Shown here piece after piece: positions 7,924 to 19,900 of a DNA stretch of 58,686 nt. A program made the position numbers and the translations under genes. Under the pieces are notes generated by a model that saw nothing but the letters and a program-made list of their open reading frames with translations, had not been told where the DNA came from and made no database searches. Position 1 is the first letter of the stretch; each line of letters begins with the position of its first letter. The stretch covers positions 1 through 58,686 of the forward strand of contig JAUMWW010000016.1 in the NCBI GenBank assembly GCA_030529445.1, written 5' to 3'. The stretch is from Johnsonella sp. (lineage in GTDB: Bacteria > Bacillota > Clostridia > Lachnospirales > Lachnospiraceae).

Positions 7924-10900
7924 CTAATTCTGCTTTCTGCTCTTTCTAAAGAGAAGAAGTGAAGCTCCAAGACTTAGAATCAGGAAAAATACATAGCGCA
8001 AAACATCGCTTCTGTCTCCCGTATCCGGAGGATTTCCTCCTATTCGTTCTTTAGCTCCCCCTGTTTTTCTCTCCCGGGAATCAAAGAAGCTTTCTTCCGC
8101 AGCGGAAGGATCGGGCAGGGAGAGCGTCTCGGGATTCTGATCGAGATTTCTTTCCGTATGCGATATTCCCTGATCGACCTTATACTGCTGCTTGGCAGAG
8201 GAGTTTCCTCCCGTACTTCCTCCCCCCTCACCGGATTCTTCCAAAAACAGTCTGATCTCAAAAAGCAGATCGCTGTGTTTTTCATCCGAAGGATCACTCA
8301 GGCTTTGGCTCTCGGATACTCTTGTCTTATAATCTCCCTTTGCATAAAGCTCCAAGCCGTAAGTTCTTTGCGTTTTTCCGTCTATCTCATAATAAGGCTC
8401 TCTTGTTTCTGTCCTGCGTCCGTTTTCATCTTTTCCGTTAATCGCAAGCGCGGATAGGGAGATTCTGTCGCCTCCCTGAGAAAGATAAGCCTCTACGGCG
8501 GGAGACTCCGCTCCTCCCCTCCAGATTTTATTAACTTCTATTCTTCTGAGGCGAACAAAATTATGGATCGGGAACACAAGATTTCCCGCTTCATCCGTAA
8601 ACGCTTCGGAATAGCTCGTGATATAGCCCGGAAGACTTCCCTCCATTTCCTCCTTTTCGATCACCTTATATCGAATCGGAGTGATTCCGTCTTCCTTGTA
8701 CTTTGCAAAGCCTTTGAATTCGGTTTCCCAAATATTCTCGCCCGCAGTTTTCTGATCTATGGGCTTGCTTGCAAGCAGGATGGGATGCGTTTCATCCGTC
8801 ATATCGTATAAGAGCGCATGTACGATCGGAGGCTGCTTCTTTGCCGAAGCATAGGAATCCAGTCCTCTCCATTCGTTGCTTACTTTAATATCCACCAGCA
8901 TCAGACTGTTCTCAATCTCTGCATAAAGCACTCCCGGCTTGTCGGCAGAGGGCATAAGCTCCTTCATTCCGCTCATGGTATGATAGCCCGGAATCGGAGT
9001 TTCGCTTACATAGTAACGAATCGGGGTATTTCCGTCCTTTTCGTATTTGGGCAAATGCGCGATCTCCCTGCTCCAGCCCGTCCTCTGATTGAGCAGAATG
9101 CGATTATCCGCTGCCGAAGGATCCGCTAAAACCGCTTCATAGGGCTCGCCCCCGGAGGAGCTCTTCCAAAGCAGCAGCTCTACCTCCGGTCTTTCATAGG
9201 AAAGATATTGATCTGCCCAGCTCTTGCGAAGATGAAGCTTGACCTCCTCCCTGGTATTGAGCGCTTTGAGATAAATGCCGGCATCGTCCCGGGTGATGCT
9301 TTGGCTCAGATGATAGCCTGCAAAGCTGCTTAATTCTTCGAGCTCATACTCAACCGGCGTTTTTCCGTCTATCGCAAAAAGCGGCAGTTCTCCGAAGCTT
9401 CCTTTCCATGCATTCGCCGTACTCAGCTCAAGCAATGCTCCCTCCAGACGGATATCTCCTCCGGAATGCTTCTCCTTTAAGGCAAACTTTGCCGCAGGAG
9501 CCGCTGCGGGATCAATCCCCGCCCATTCTTTTTCCAAATACACCGGAAGTTTTAAGGGGCTTGAGTGCAGTATAAATTCCAAATCCGCACTCGGCAATAT
9601 CCGCACCGGATCATGCACCGTTTGATAGCCCTTCATCTCCTCTTCTTCGATCAGTTTAACCTGATAAATCGCTTCCCTCGTCGTTCCCTGCCAAAATATC
9701 GGCAGAGAAGCAAAACTCGTCCTCCACTTTCCGTCCGCATCTTTTTCCAGCGGCTTGGGAGAAAGAAGGGCAAGCGGGTTATCCGGTTCCGTAATATCAT
9801 AAACTTGGACATGGAGCCGGGGAAGCCTGTTTTTCGCCTCTTCCTTATACAGGTCAAGATCCAAAAACTCATGTTCCACCAAAATATTTCTCGTCAAGAG
9901 CAGATTGGTGATTTCCGCTTCCAATGCTTTGCTTGCAGGATTTTTATCAAGCCGTTTTTTGCCCTCCAGCGTCTTATAACCAGAGATCGGGTCCTCGCTC
10001 ACATAATAGCTGATCGGAGTGATTCCGTCACTTGCATATTCGGGAAGCTCGTATTCCTTCTGCCAGCTCTCTGCCGCCCTAAGACGAATCTCCTGCTCCG
10101 GAAAAATCTCCGCCGGATCCTCGATGCCGTTATCCGTATCGTCCGCCCAGAGATGCAAAATCACATCCGGATGCGCCAACTCGGAACTTCCGCCGAGCCA
10201 GTTTTTCTTCAGCTTAATCTTCACCCTTTTTCTGGTATTTAGAGCCTTAAAGTGAATGCTTCCGAAAGGTGAATCCGCGCCGGGCTCTTGTGAATACTCC
10301 GTTTTGTATGTAAATTGATAGCCTTCCTGCGCAGCAAGCTCCTCCACTCCGTATTTCATCGGGGTGACTCCGTCCTCTTCAAATTTCGGCAAATCCCGGA
10401 AGACTCCCTTAAATCCGTTGGATTGGTCGAGCTGCATATTGTAGTTGTTAAGAGAAATCGGCGCATTCTCGTCTTTAAGATTCACAAGTCCGATCCTGAC
10501 CGCCGGAGCTTGAGCAGGCTCAACGCCTTCCCATTGTTTTTCCACATATAGATCCACTGTCTGGAAGGTATTGGTCAGCTCAAAGCTCAGACGCTTCTGT
10601 TGCGTATTTCCGGGAACTACTTCCTCCGCCTCAATCAGGCTGCTGCTGTATCCCGGGGTATCGACTTCTTCCACACCGTAACGAATCGGCGTTCTGCCGT
10701 CAATTTCATAATAGGGCAGAGCGGGAAATACATGTGTCCATGCATCCTGAGTCTGTGCATTCTGCTCTCTGATTCTGGTCGGATTTTGCCAAATTCGGTT
10801 TCCGTTTTTCAGCAAATACACATCAACAAAGCTTTCCTGCTTTCCGATCCAGCTCTTTCTGACTAAAATATCTCTTCGTCTGACCTGATTGGTAATCGTA

Positions 10901-13900
10901 AACTTCAAATCGTTTACATCGACGATCAGTGCAGGATCATAGCGCACTTCATATCCCGGTCTTTCCGAAGCATCGACTTCTTTTACGGTATATATGATTT
11001 CTGCGCTTCCGTCCGCCTTATACTTCGGCATATTGATGAGATTGGCTTTCCAGAGAGCACCCGAAGCATCCGTATTATCCTTGACCAAAACAATGCTTCT
11101 TTCGGTAATTTCAATCGGATTTTGCGGATCCGTGCTGTCATAAATCTTAAGGCTGACTGCGGGAAGCTCTCCTCTCTCCTGCTCGGGATAGCTTTCCAAG
11201 CCTTCCCAGCGCTTTTCGATATGGATGTTCCTTGCAATCTGGCGATTCAAAATATTGCCCTCAAGAAGGTTTGCTTCTCCCGTCTCCCTCAGCTCCAAAG
11301 GAGCATTCGAACCTTCATATCCCTCATTTGCCTCTTCCGTAACATAATATCTGATGCGCTGCCTGCCGTCCGAAGTATACTGCGGAAGATCCTCAAGCTC
11401 TATGCTCCAGTTCATTCCCTCGTTTAAGACAATGGGATTTAACTGCACTCCTTCCTTAATCGGATAAATTTCTGTCGGATTATACACTCCGTCCTCACTC
11501 TCATCCGCCCAAAGATGAAGTCTTACTTCGGGTTTTTCCGCATCCGAATTTTCGTAAATTTTCGGAAGCATCTGCCATGTTTTGGAGATTTTAAGCTTAA
11601 CCTTTTTTCTCGTATTCGTCATGCTCAGATGCAGGCTTCCATCCTCGGTTCGGCTGATATTTTGCCGGAAAAGATATCCTTCTCCCAAAGGCTGCTCTTT
11701 CAGCGCGTATCGAATCGGCGTGATCCCGTCCGGCTTGTATTTCGGCATGGAGGCAAATGTCCTGCTCCATCCCTGCACCGCATCCAGAGAAATATCGGCA
11801 AGCTTGATATGGGAAGCGGTATCGCTTAAGTCCGCACTCGTATCCGCAGTCACGTCCAGAAGCTCCAGCACAACCGCCGGCGCCGCATCAGGCTCTATAC
11901 CCTCCCAGCGCTTCTCGACAATGATATCCTGTGCAGCCATGCTGTTTATCAGTTCCGCATGTAGAGAATTTTTTAAATTCGCATCCTGTGAATACTCGGC
12001 AAACATATCCTCGTTCATGCCGCTTTCCGTGCTGTATGCCGGATGTTCCTGCTGATCCGCGTATTTTTCCTTCAACACATAACGGATCTTTCTTGCCTCA
12101 ATTCCTCCTCCCTCGTTCATGCTGTACGCAAAGCTGGGGATATCCAAAAATCTTGCAATCTCTCTTCCGTTTTCTCTGAGAGGCTCGGCTGCGGCAAGAG
12201 ATCTTGTCATATCCTCCGCATCATAAAGCTCTATGGATATGTGGGGAGCTTCATCCGGTGAAACTCCTCTCCATATCTTTTCCACCTCTATTTTGTCTCG
12301 CTTAATCGCCTTATTGGTAATGGTAAATGCAGCATTTGCGGCATCAAAGGCATATTCTGCTTCAAAGCCCGCAGGAGTGCCGATCTCTTCAACCCTGTAT
12401 ACGATATCTCTTCCGTTTTCCCTCTTCGGCAGATTCATAAAGGTATGCTGCCAGTGATTTTGCGCGTTAAGGGTAAATCTTTCAATTTCCTCGGTATGTG
12501 AAGCATCTCCCGGCACGGGAATCCGATTTCCGGAAAGTACTTTCTTAAGCGCCACCTCAACCTGTGCATTTTGCAGATCCGGGACTTGCCCGGCAAACTC
12601 CCAGTTCTTTGTCACGCCGATGGAAACCTTGTTCTGCGCGGTTGCCGTATTGGTAATGGTAAAGCCGTTTTCTGCATTTCCCGTAAGCGTCGAACGATAG
12701 AGAGTTTTATCCAGATCAAATTCTTCTGCCTTATAGTAATACCTCTTGCCGTCCTCGCGGGAAAGCGGCATATCCGAAAATACGGTCTCCCATCCGCCCG
12801 CTGCGTTCAGCTCGACCGCACCGGAGGCATCCGTCAGCCCGTTTACCATCACCGGAGTATATCCTATCGTCGGATAGATGGAGCGCATGAGTCTTACTTT
12901 TGCCGATCCTTCCGAACCTCCCGCCCATTGCTTGCGAATCGGAATATTGATCAGTTTGGTATTGAAGAATACGCTCGAAACATGGAGATTTTGATCGGAA
13001 ATCACAATCTCTCTGTCCCGCTCCCCTTCCCGGGGCTGCATATATCCCGCAGGCGCGGATTTTTCTCTGAGCACATAGCTTCCCGGCTCCAGCTTGGAAA
13101 AGAGCGCATAACCGCCTTCTCCCGTTGTTTTTTCCTGCAGCACATTTGTAAAATCGGCGCTTGCAAGATCTCCCTTAAAGAGCTGGAACACCGCTCCGCC
13201 GAGCTTTACTCTATTAAATCCGTCATACTTGGAAACCAGAAGACTGCCTTCCAGCTTCCGATTATTGATATAGAAGCTGATTTTCCCGTTAAATCCGGAT
13301 TTTAAGGCTTCCTCGCGGATGGAGAAGGTCTTGATTCCCTCATATTTTTGATATCCGCCGATCCCCTGCTTCTCCACCAATCCGTATACCGCATCATACT
13401 CAAAGGGATAATTTTGAAAATCGATCTCTCCTTTTTCGTTGCTTCGTATCTCAGAGGAGCCTCCGATTTGAATCGGAGCACCGGTTTTTTGTCCGTTTTC
13501 CATCCGATAAAGCTCGAATACGACTCCCTCCAAAGGCAGGTAAACCGTCGCCCGGTTATTTCCCGTCACCCGGTAGTTGATATTGGGAAGAGCCGCTCTC
13601 TTGCTCTCTACATAATGCCTCGCCGTTGTGATATCGACATTTTGATAATCCGAAAGGTCGCTTCCCTTTATGCACTTAAGCGTAATGGGACGATTTTTCA
13701 CGGTATGCTCCGAGGTAAAGATGATTTCCTCTCCCCTCTTTTCATACTTCGAATCATTTGCCATAGAATCAACGACTCTGTCCGGAATCCGAACATCTAT
13801 CTTTTCATCCCCCAGCAGATAATAGCCCGGGGGAGGAAGAACCTCTTCAATCCGGTACATTCCCGGATCCAGATTTTCAAAGACCGCCTCCGCCTTGTTC

Positions 13901-16900
13901 TGAGCATTCAGGCTTGTGATCTTATCCTCTCCGACTTGTACAAGAGAGCGCAGCTCTCCGTTTTCCCCGAATTCCATCCGGCTGATTCTAAACTTTGCAC
14001 CCTCAAGCGCGGTCGAAGCCTGATCGGTTTTTCGGATAATGATTTTTCCCTTGATCTTTTTGGGCATATTGGGGAAATTCAGGCTGTACTGTATGAATCT
14101 CTCTCCGTTCTTTGCATTGATCAGCTTTCCGTCATGCGTGATCTTGAATCGGTACTGTCGCGGGTTATGCTGATACAGAGGTCTTAAATTGCTGCTCTGC
14201 GCCTCATCCTCCGTAACCGTATAGACCACTTCCGTTTTTAAGCCGGAAAGGATCACGGATCCGTCGCCTCCCGTATTTCCTGTGGTAAAGCTCGTTCCGT
14301 CCTCCCCTCTGACCTTAAATCTGTAACCCTGAAGCTTTTTCTTCCCGAAATCCGTCAGCCTGTCCCAGTTTTGCGGATCGAGCAGATTCTCATCCTCTAC
14401 AACGACTTTCTTAAATAAAACCTGGAAATTGCTGTTGATAAAAATCAGCTCATGCTCTTTCTTTTGCGCATCAATCCGGAAATACTGTCTGGGAGGTCTC
14501 ACATAACGGTTTGCCGAGGGTGATTCCAGTTCCTCCACATAATAGCTTCCCTCCGGCAGATTATCCACCGTAAGGCTTCCGTCCGCTCCGGTTGAAATCT
14601 CCTGCTCCACCGTCTGATTGGTCGCTTCATATCCCTTAAGAATAAAGGAATAGCTCGGCAAAAGAACGGAGGGATCCCGGCTCTGCTTCACCAGCCTGAG
14701 CTTACCCGTGATCGGCTTGACATTCATAAATGCATTTTTGCTGTCCTTATCAGGTATATTCACCTCATAAGTTCCCTGTGCAAGCTTTACAAACTTGCTC
14801 TGATCAACGACCAAGCCCTGGTTGTTTGAAATCGCGTATTCTTCCGGCGGAGCAAATTCCCGGATATAATAAGTCTTATTGATCGCAAGCCCGTCAAAGC
14901 GGACTCTTCCGTTCTGATCGGAATATACGACGCCGAGAATGGTCTGTCTGTCACTGTTTTCGGCGATTTCAAATCCTGCCCCCGGAAGCGCTCTTGCCTG
15001 ATTATCCGGAGTATTTCTTCCTTCCTTTCCGAATTTGGTGAAGGAAATGCTGCCTTTGGGCACATCCATGCTGTTTTCAACCAAATTGGCTTCGGCAAAA
15101 TCCGAATACTCCGTCGTATCTCTCTTATAATAGCGAAGAGCGAAAGAATCGACTCCGGATTTTCCGATCAGAGCGTCTTCATTTCCGCTTAGGCGCTTTG
15201 CCTTCATCGGAATCTCTATGATCAGCTTTTCGCCTCTTTGCAGCACGGTTCCCGCCTCGGCTCTGATACGAATCGCCTTCGTATTCGGCGCGGGATCGGG
15301 TGACCAGATGATGGAAGCATCGTTTCCGAAATCGTCTATGCTCCTGCCGACCAGAAAATCCTTTATCTGCGCATCCGTATTATAATACTCTATGCGATAA
15401 CCCGAAGGCAGGCGCAGATCCGTCCCCACTCTCTCCAGATCTATCTCATTCGAGAATTCACTTCCCCGGATTCCCTGCTTATTCAGGCGCAGATCTTCTT
15501 CTCCGGGTAAAATATTAATGATATCGATTCCTCTATAGCCCGTGATCTCCGGATTTCGGTCAAACTGCGAAACCACCATCCGATAATCAAACTTCTCCTC
15601 CGATTCCGTGGTGATCTTATCCGTCCAAAGATGATCCTTACGGTTTTTAATATAGAGCTTCGCACTCAGGGCGCTGCTGCTGGCAACCCGAATCGCCGCT
15701 TCGGAATATGCCCAGGGCTGCGCCGCGGGATCAATCGGCTCTCCCTTCGGATTGATCAGATCCGTATTGTTTTCCGCCTTTGCCGGATTGATCACTTCGA
15801 TTTCGGGATTGTCCCATGAGGCATAGACCTTATTGGTAAGCACCTCCTGCAAGGTTTCTCCCACATATTTCGTCTTTATCGAAGCAATGCGCAGAGGATG
15901 ATTCTTATAATAGCGGGTATCAAAGCTCTCGGAATAGAAACGGATTGCATTCTTCATAAGATTTTGCCCGTTTTCCTTCACCGGATAATTTCCGATCAGC
16001 TCAACTTTTCCTCCCGCTTTGATAAATAAGGGATCTAAAATAATATCCGCCCGGCTCGTCTGGATCGAATTCGGAAGCAAATCAATAATTTCAAGATTTT
16101 TAAGCACCGTACCGCTCATATCTGCGGGATTCCCGGAAAGAACGGGATTGAGGCGGATATGGTAAGCCCCCTTCTCGCCCTCCAGCACCAGCTCTCCGGA
16201 AGCAAAGGAGGGGTAGCGCCGGTACATTTCCGGTGCTTCCTTATAAAAGAGCGATTTTTCCACTCCCATGCTGAGCTTATATTCTAAAATATTGACCTGA
16301 GCTTCTGAAACAATTGCGCTGTTTCCTCCGAGGGCGGCAAACTCCGGATCGGGGTTTCGCTCTCCCATCGGAGTGTCTGTTCCCTTTTTGAAATGATCCG
16401 CCACAAAGACCGCCTTATTCTTAAGCTGCTTATCCCCTCCCGATCCGTCCAATAAAGGAGAGCTCTTATCCTTGACTCCGGCGATCACCAGAAAGCTCAA
16501 CTCTTTGTTCAATGCACTCTCGGAGGTCGAAAGCAGCCTGATCCGGATATAATCAATATCCAGATTCGGGAAGGAAAGCGCCCGGCTCTTATCAATCGCG
16601 GTCTCTCTTTCAAAAACGAGGCTGTCGTTTTGCGGATCCATATATTGGCCGACCTTTTTATATGCGCTGATCAATACCGTCGCATTCCCCGCTTCATTCG
16701 GCGTCTGTTCAAATTTAATCTGCTTATAATACAGCCTCTCGTCCAAGTCGTAATCGAAAACGGATACATTCCGATAATCGCTGATTTCATTGCTGGATCT
16801 GAGGCTTAAGCGATAGGGGATGTCTTTTTTCCTGTCCTCCTCATGGTCATAAAGATATGCCGAATAATGAAGGCTCCGCGGCAAAAAGGCATGCGTCTTT

Positions 16901-19900
16901 CCTAAGGAGGTATCCTCTCCGGTATAGAGCCTCGGCTCGTGATAAAGCGCCTGCATAATCAGGGCATCTCCTATGCCGAGATCTCCTCCCGCATCTTTTT
17001 TGCTCTCCGGACCGGAAATCGCAGGATCTTTATACTGCCTGATCTTGGCAAAGCTGCGGGTTTCCACGCTGCTTTTTTCCTTTAAACCGGGGAATTTCAA
17101 GTAGAGCTTGGGAAGAGAGCGATTGATCCAATCCAGCCTCATCATCGGCTCCAAGGATCTTGTAAAACGCACGCTGTTTCCGTCCTCGGAAAGCTCCCAT
17201 CCGGGATTTAATGCCGGATCAAAAAGGGCTTTTTTTACTGTTTCATTTCCCTGCTCATCGATTGCGGTATACTCGGGAAGCAGAGTCTCGAGCTCCACCC
17301 CGTCAATCAGATAATAGATCTGATCCAGCTTATATGCATACATTACCGGCTCGGGATCATTCGCCACCTTATAGCCTTCGGCAGGAGCCGCATCCACCAG
17401 CCTTCCCATTGCTCTCGGCGCATTGGATGCCGCCGTCATTCCTCTGTAATCGTATCCGGGCAGATTAAGCGGCGATTCCATTGTCAGTCTGGGCTTCGGC
17501 TGATAAATCAGTCCGAGCTCTACCGGAGGCGCCTTTGCAATAATTACCTCATTGCCGTTTTCGTCCTCGTCCGTAAGAACCATTTCCAGCTTCGTCTTTG
17601 CCTCATCGGGAGTAAATCCGTTTTTAAAACGATAGGATATCGCCACATCCCGAATCGAGGAGGCTGCCGAAATATTCTCATTCAGCCTGATCTCCAGACC
17701 TCCCGGCTGCGAGCTCCATGCATCCGCCCGATACCATACATCGGTAGCCGCGCTTTGTGAAACGTTCACCTGAGCCGCATCGATATAGGGAGTATCATAG
17801 GTGATTTTGATTTTTCCCTTCTTTATCGGCACCTTTAAGCTGTCAATACTGAAGAAAGTCAGCATCTGCGGGAAGAGCGTCGTGCTTCCGGGATGGTTGA
17901 CGGTATAGTCCATCGAATGCTCCAAGGGATCCGCGGGATCCCGTCTGACGCCGTAAGTAAGATTCGGTCCTTCCAATGGGCTGATTTCCACCTTGCGGTA
18001 TGTAAAGATGATGCTTCTGTCCGTCCTCGCCCCCTCCGGCTCAAAAGGAAGGGCTATTGTTTTTTCTATCGTGCTGACATTTCCCGAAGCATCCTCCGTC
18101 TTTACCAGTACATAGCCGGGAACCTGAGGTGCATGATAGATTCTGTTCGGAGAAAAGGCTCCGGTCTCCCGGATTCTTCCCTCCAGCTCTTCGTAAATAT
18201 ACTCTCTGTAATCGGGAATCAAAGGTCTATCTTCCTGACCGTCGAAGGACTCTCCGCTCTCTATTCTGTATCGAACAAGCACGGTTCCCGGATTAATTAC
18301 GGCTCTTCTGTATTTGGTATTTACCCATTTTCCGGCGTGATGGTAAGAAGCATTATTCCAACCCTCTTTATAATTTTGCGGATTGCTTCTGTCAAGGCTT
18401 CCGTCCGCTCTCAAGGGAGAGGTGAAAATAAGAGCTCCCGGCATCAGGGTTGCATCATCTCTACCTACCTTATGATAATATGCAAAGGTATTGGCTCCGT
18501 AGTTTTGCTTATTATTCCCCTGAGAGCTGATGCCCTGGGGAATCACCCAATGCACCGGCTCCGTCACATTCTTGAAATTGTATTCATAATGCCCGTAGCT
18601 GAATTTCAGCCCCGGAAGATCGATCTTCTTTACCGGATTACTTTCAAACACCTTATAGTCCACATGCTCAAGCTGCGGAAACTGCTCCCTGTCTATTGAG
18701 GAGAGTTCATTGCCGGAAAAAGCGCTTCTTTGAGCCTTTTTTAAAATCGGAGCATTCACTTTGCTGATCCGATTTCCTTCAAAAGTACCGGGTAAAAGCT
18801 CGCCCATCAGCGGAATGGAGAGCTCTCCTTCCAAGCCTGCGGCGTAAAAAGCCCATCCTTCCATCAGATTGATCTTTTCAAAATTGAACTTGGTCAACCT
18901 TGCACCCTCTTCCGCCGAATTATTTGCAAAAGCAGCTTCCCTGACGATAACAAGTTCGGGAAAATCCGCTTTGCTTAAGGGATTCCAGCGAAATGCAAAT
19001 TTTTCCACCTCAGTGACGTTTTTTCCGCTCACCGACTTTACCTGCTGGGTATTAAATGCATATGCTCCTACAATCTTTGCTCTGTCCGGCAAAGTAAGAT
19101 GAAAACCGTTGGCAATAAACTTCGTCTTTCCCTGCGTGGTGAATCCCGTAACCTTATCCGGCATATCGGGAGCCCATGTGAAATCCTCTTCCGTATATGC
19201 TCCTCCGCTGCCGCTGCTCGGATTGACAATATAGTTTTCCCTGCTCGGCAGAAGAAGATTCTGGGTATAAACCGGAATCTGCCCGTCGAGCGCCTGCAAG
19301 CCCGGATTATAAACATGATAGCTTCTTTTGAAAAAGTACGGTCCAAGCTCCTCAACCCGATCCAAATATGCCTCCCGGATCTTATTGTCTTCAAAATTAC
19401 TTTCGCCCTTCGCCCTCAGCAGGGAGGGAAGCCTGAGCACCTCCAAAAGGTTTTTTGCAAAAACGGCATTTCCCTGCATCTCCTCCAAGAGCGGAAGATC
19501 GAGCTCTTTTAACTTATTATCTCTGAATGCCTCCCCCTTGATCAGCTTGACCTTCGGAAGAGAAAGACGCTCCACACTATTATAGGAAAATCCGTGCTGT
19601 CCGATTTCGGTAGCCTCCGGCAGATAGATTTCGGTGAGCGCCCTGTTGTTCTGATAATGAAAAGCGTTATTACCGACCTTGTTTACCTTGGAAAGGCTCA
19701 CTTTCTCAATTTGATTGGATGCAAACGCCTCCGCCTGGATTACGGTCAGGTTCGGAAACATCGTATCATCGACATAGGTTAGTTTTGCATTGCGGAAAGT
19801 GCTGCTTGCAAGATCGGTAATCTTAGGCATATAAACCGCCTGGGGATCATCCGGATCGCTTCCCACGGCACTCTGATAAAAGACATAGGTTCCCAGATTC

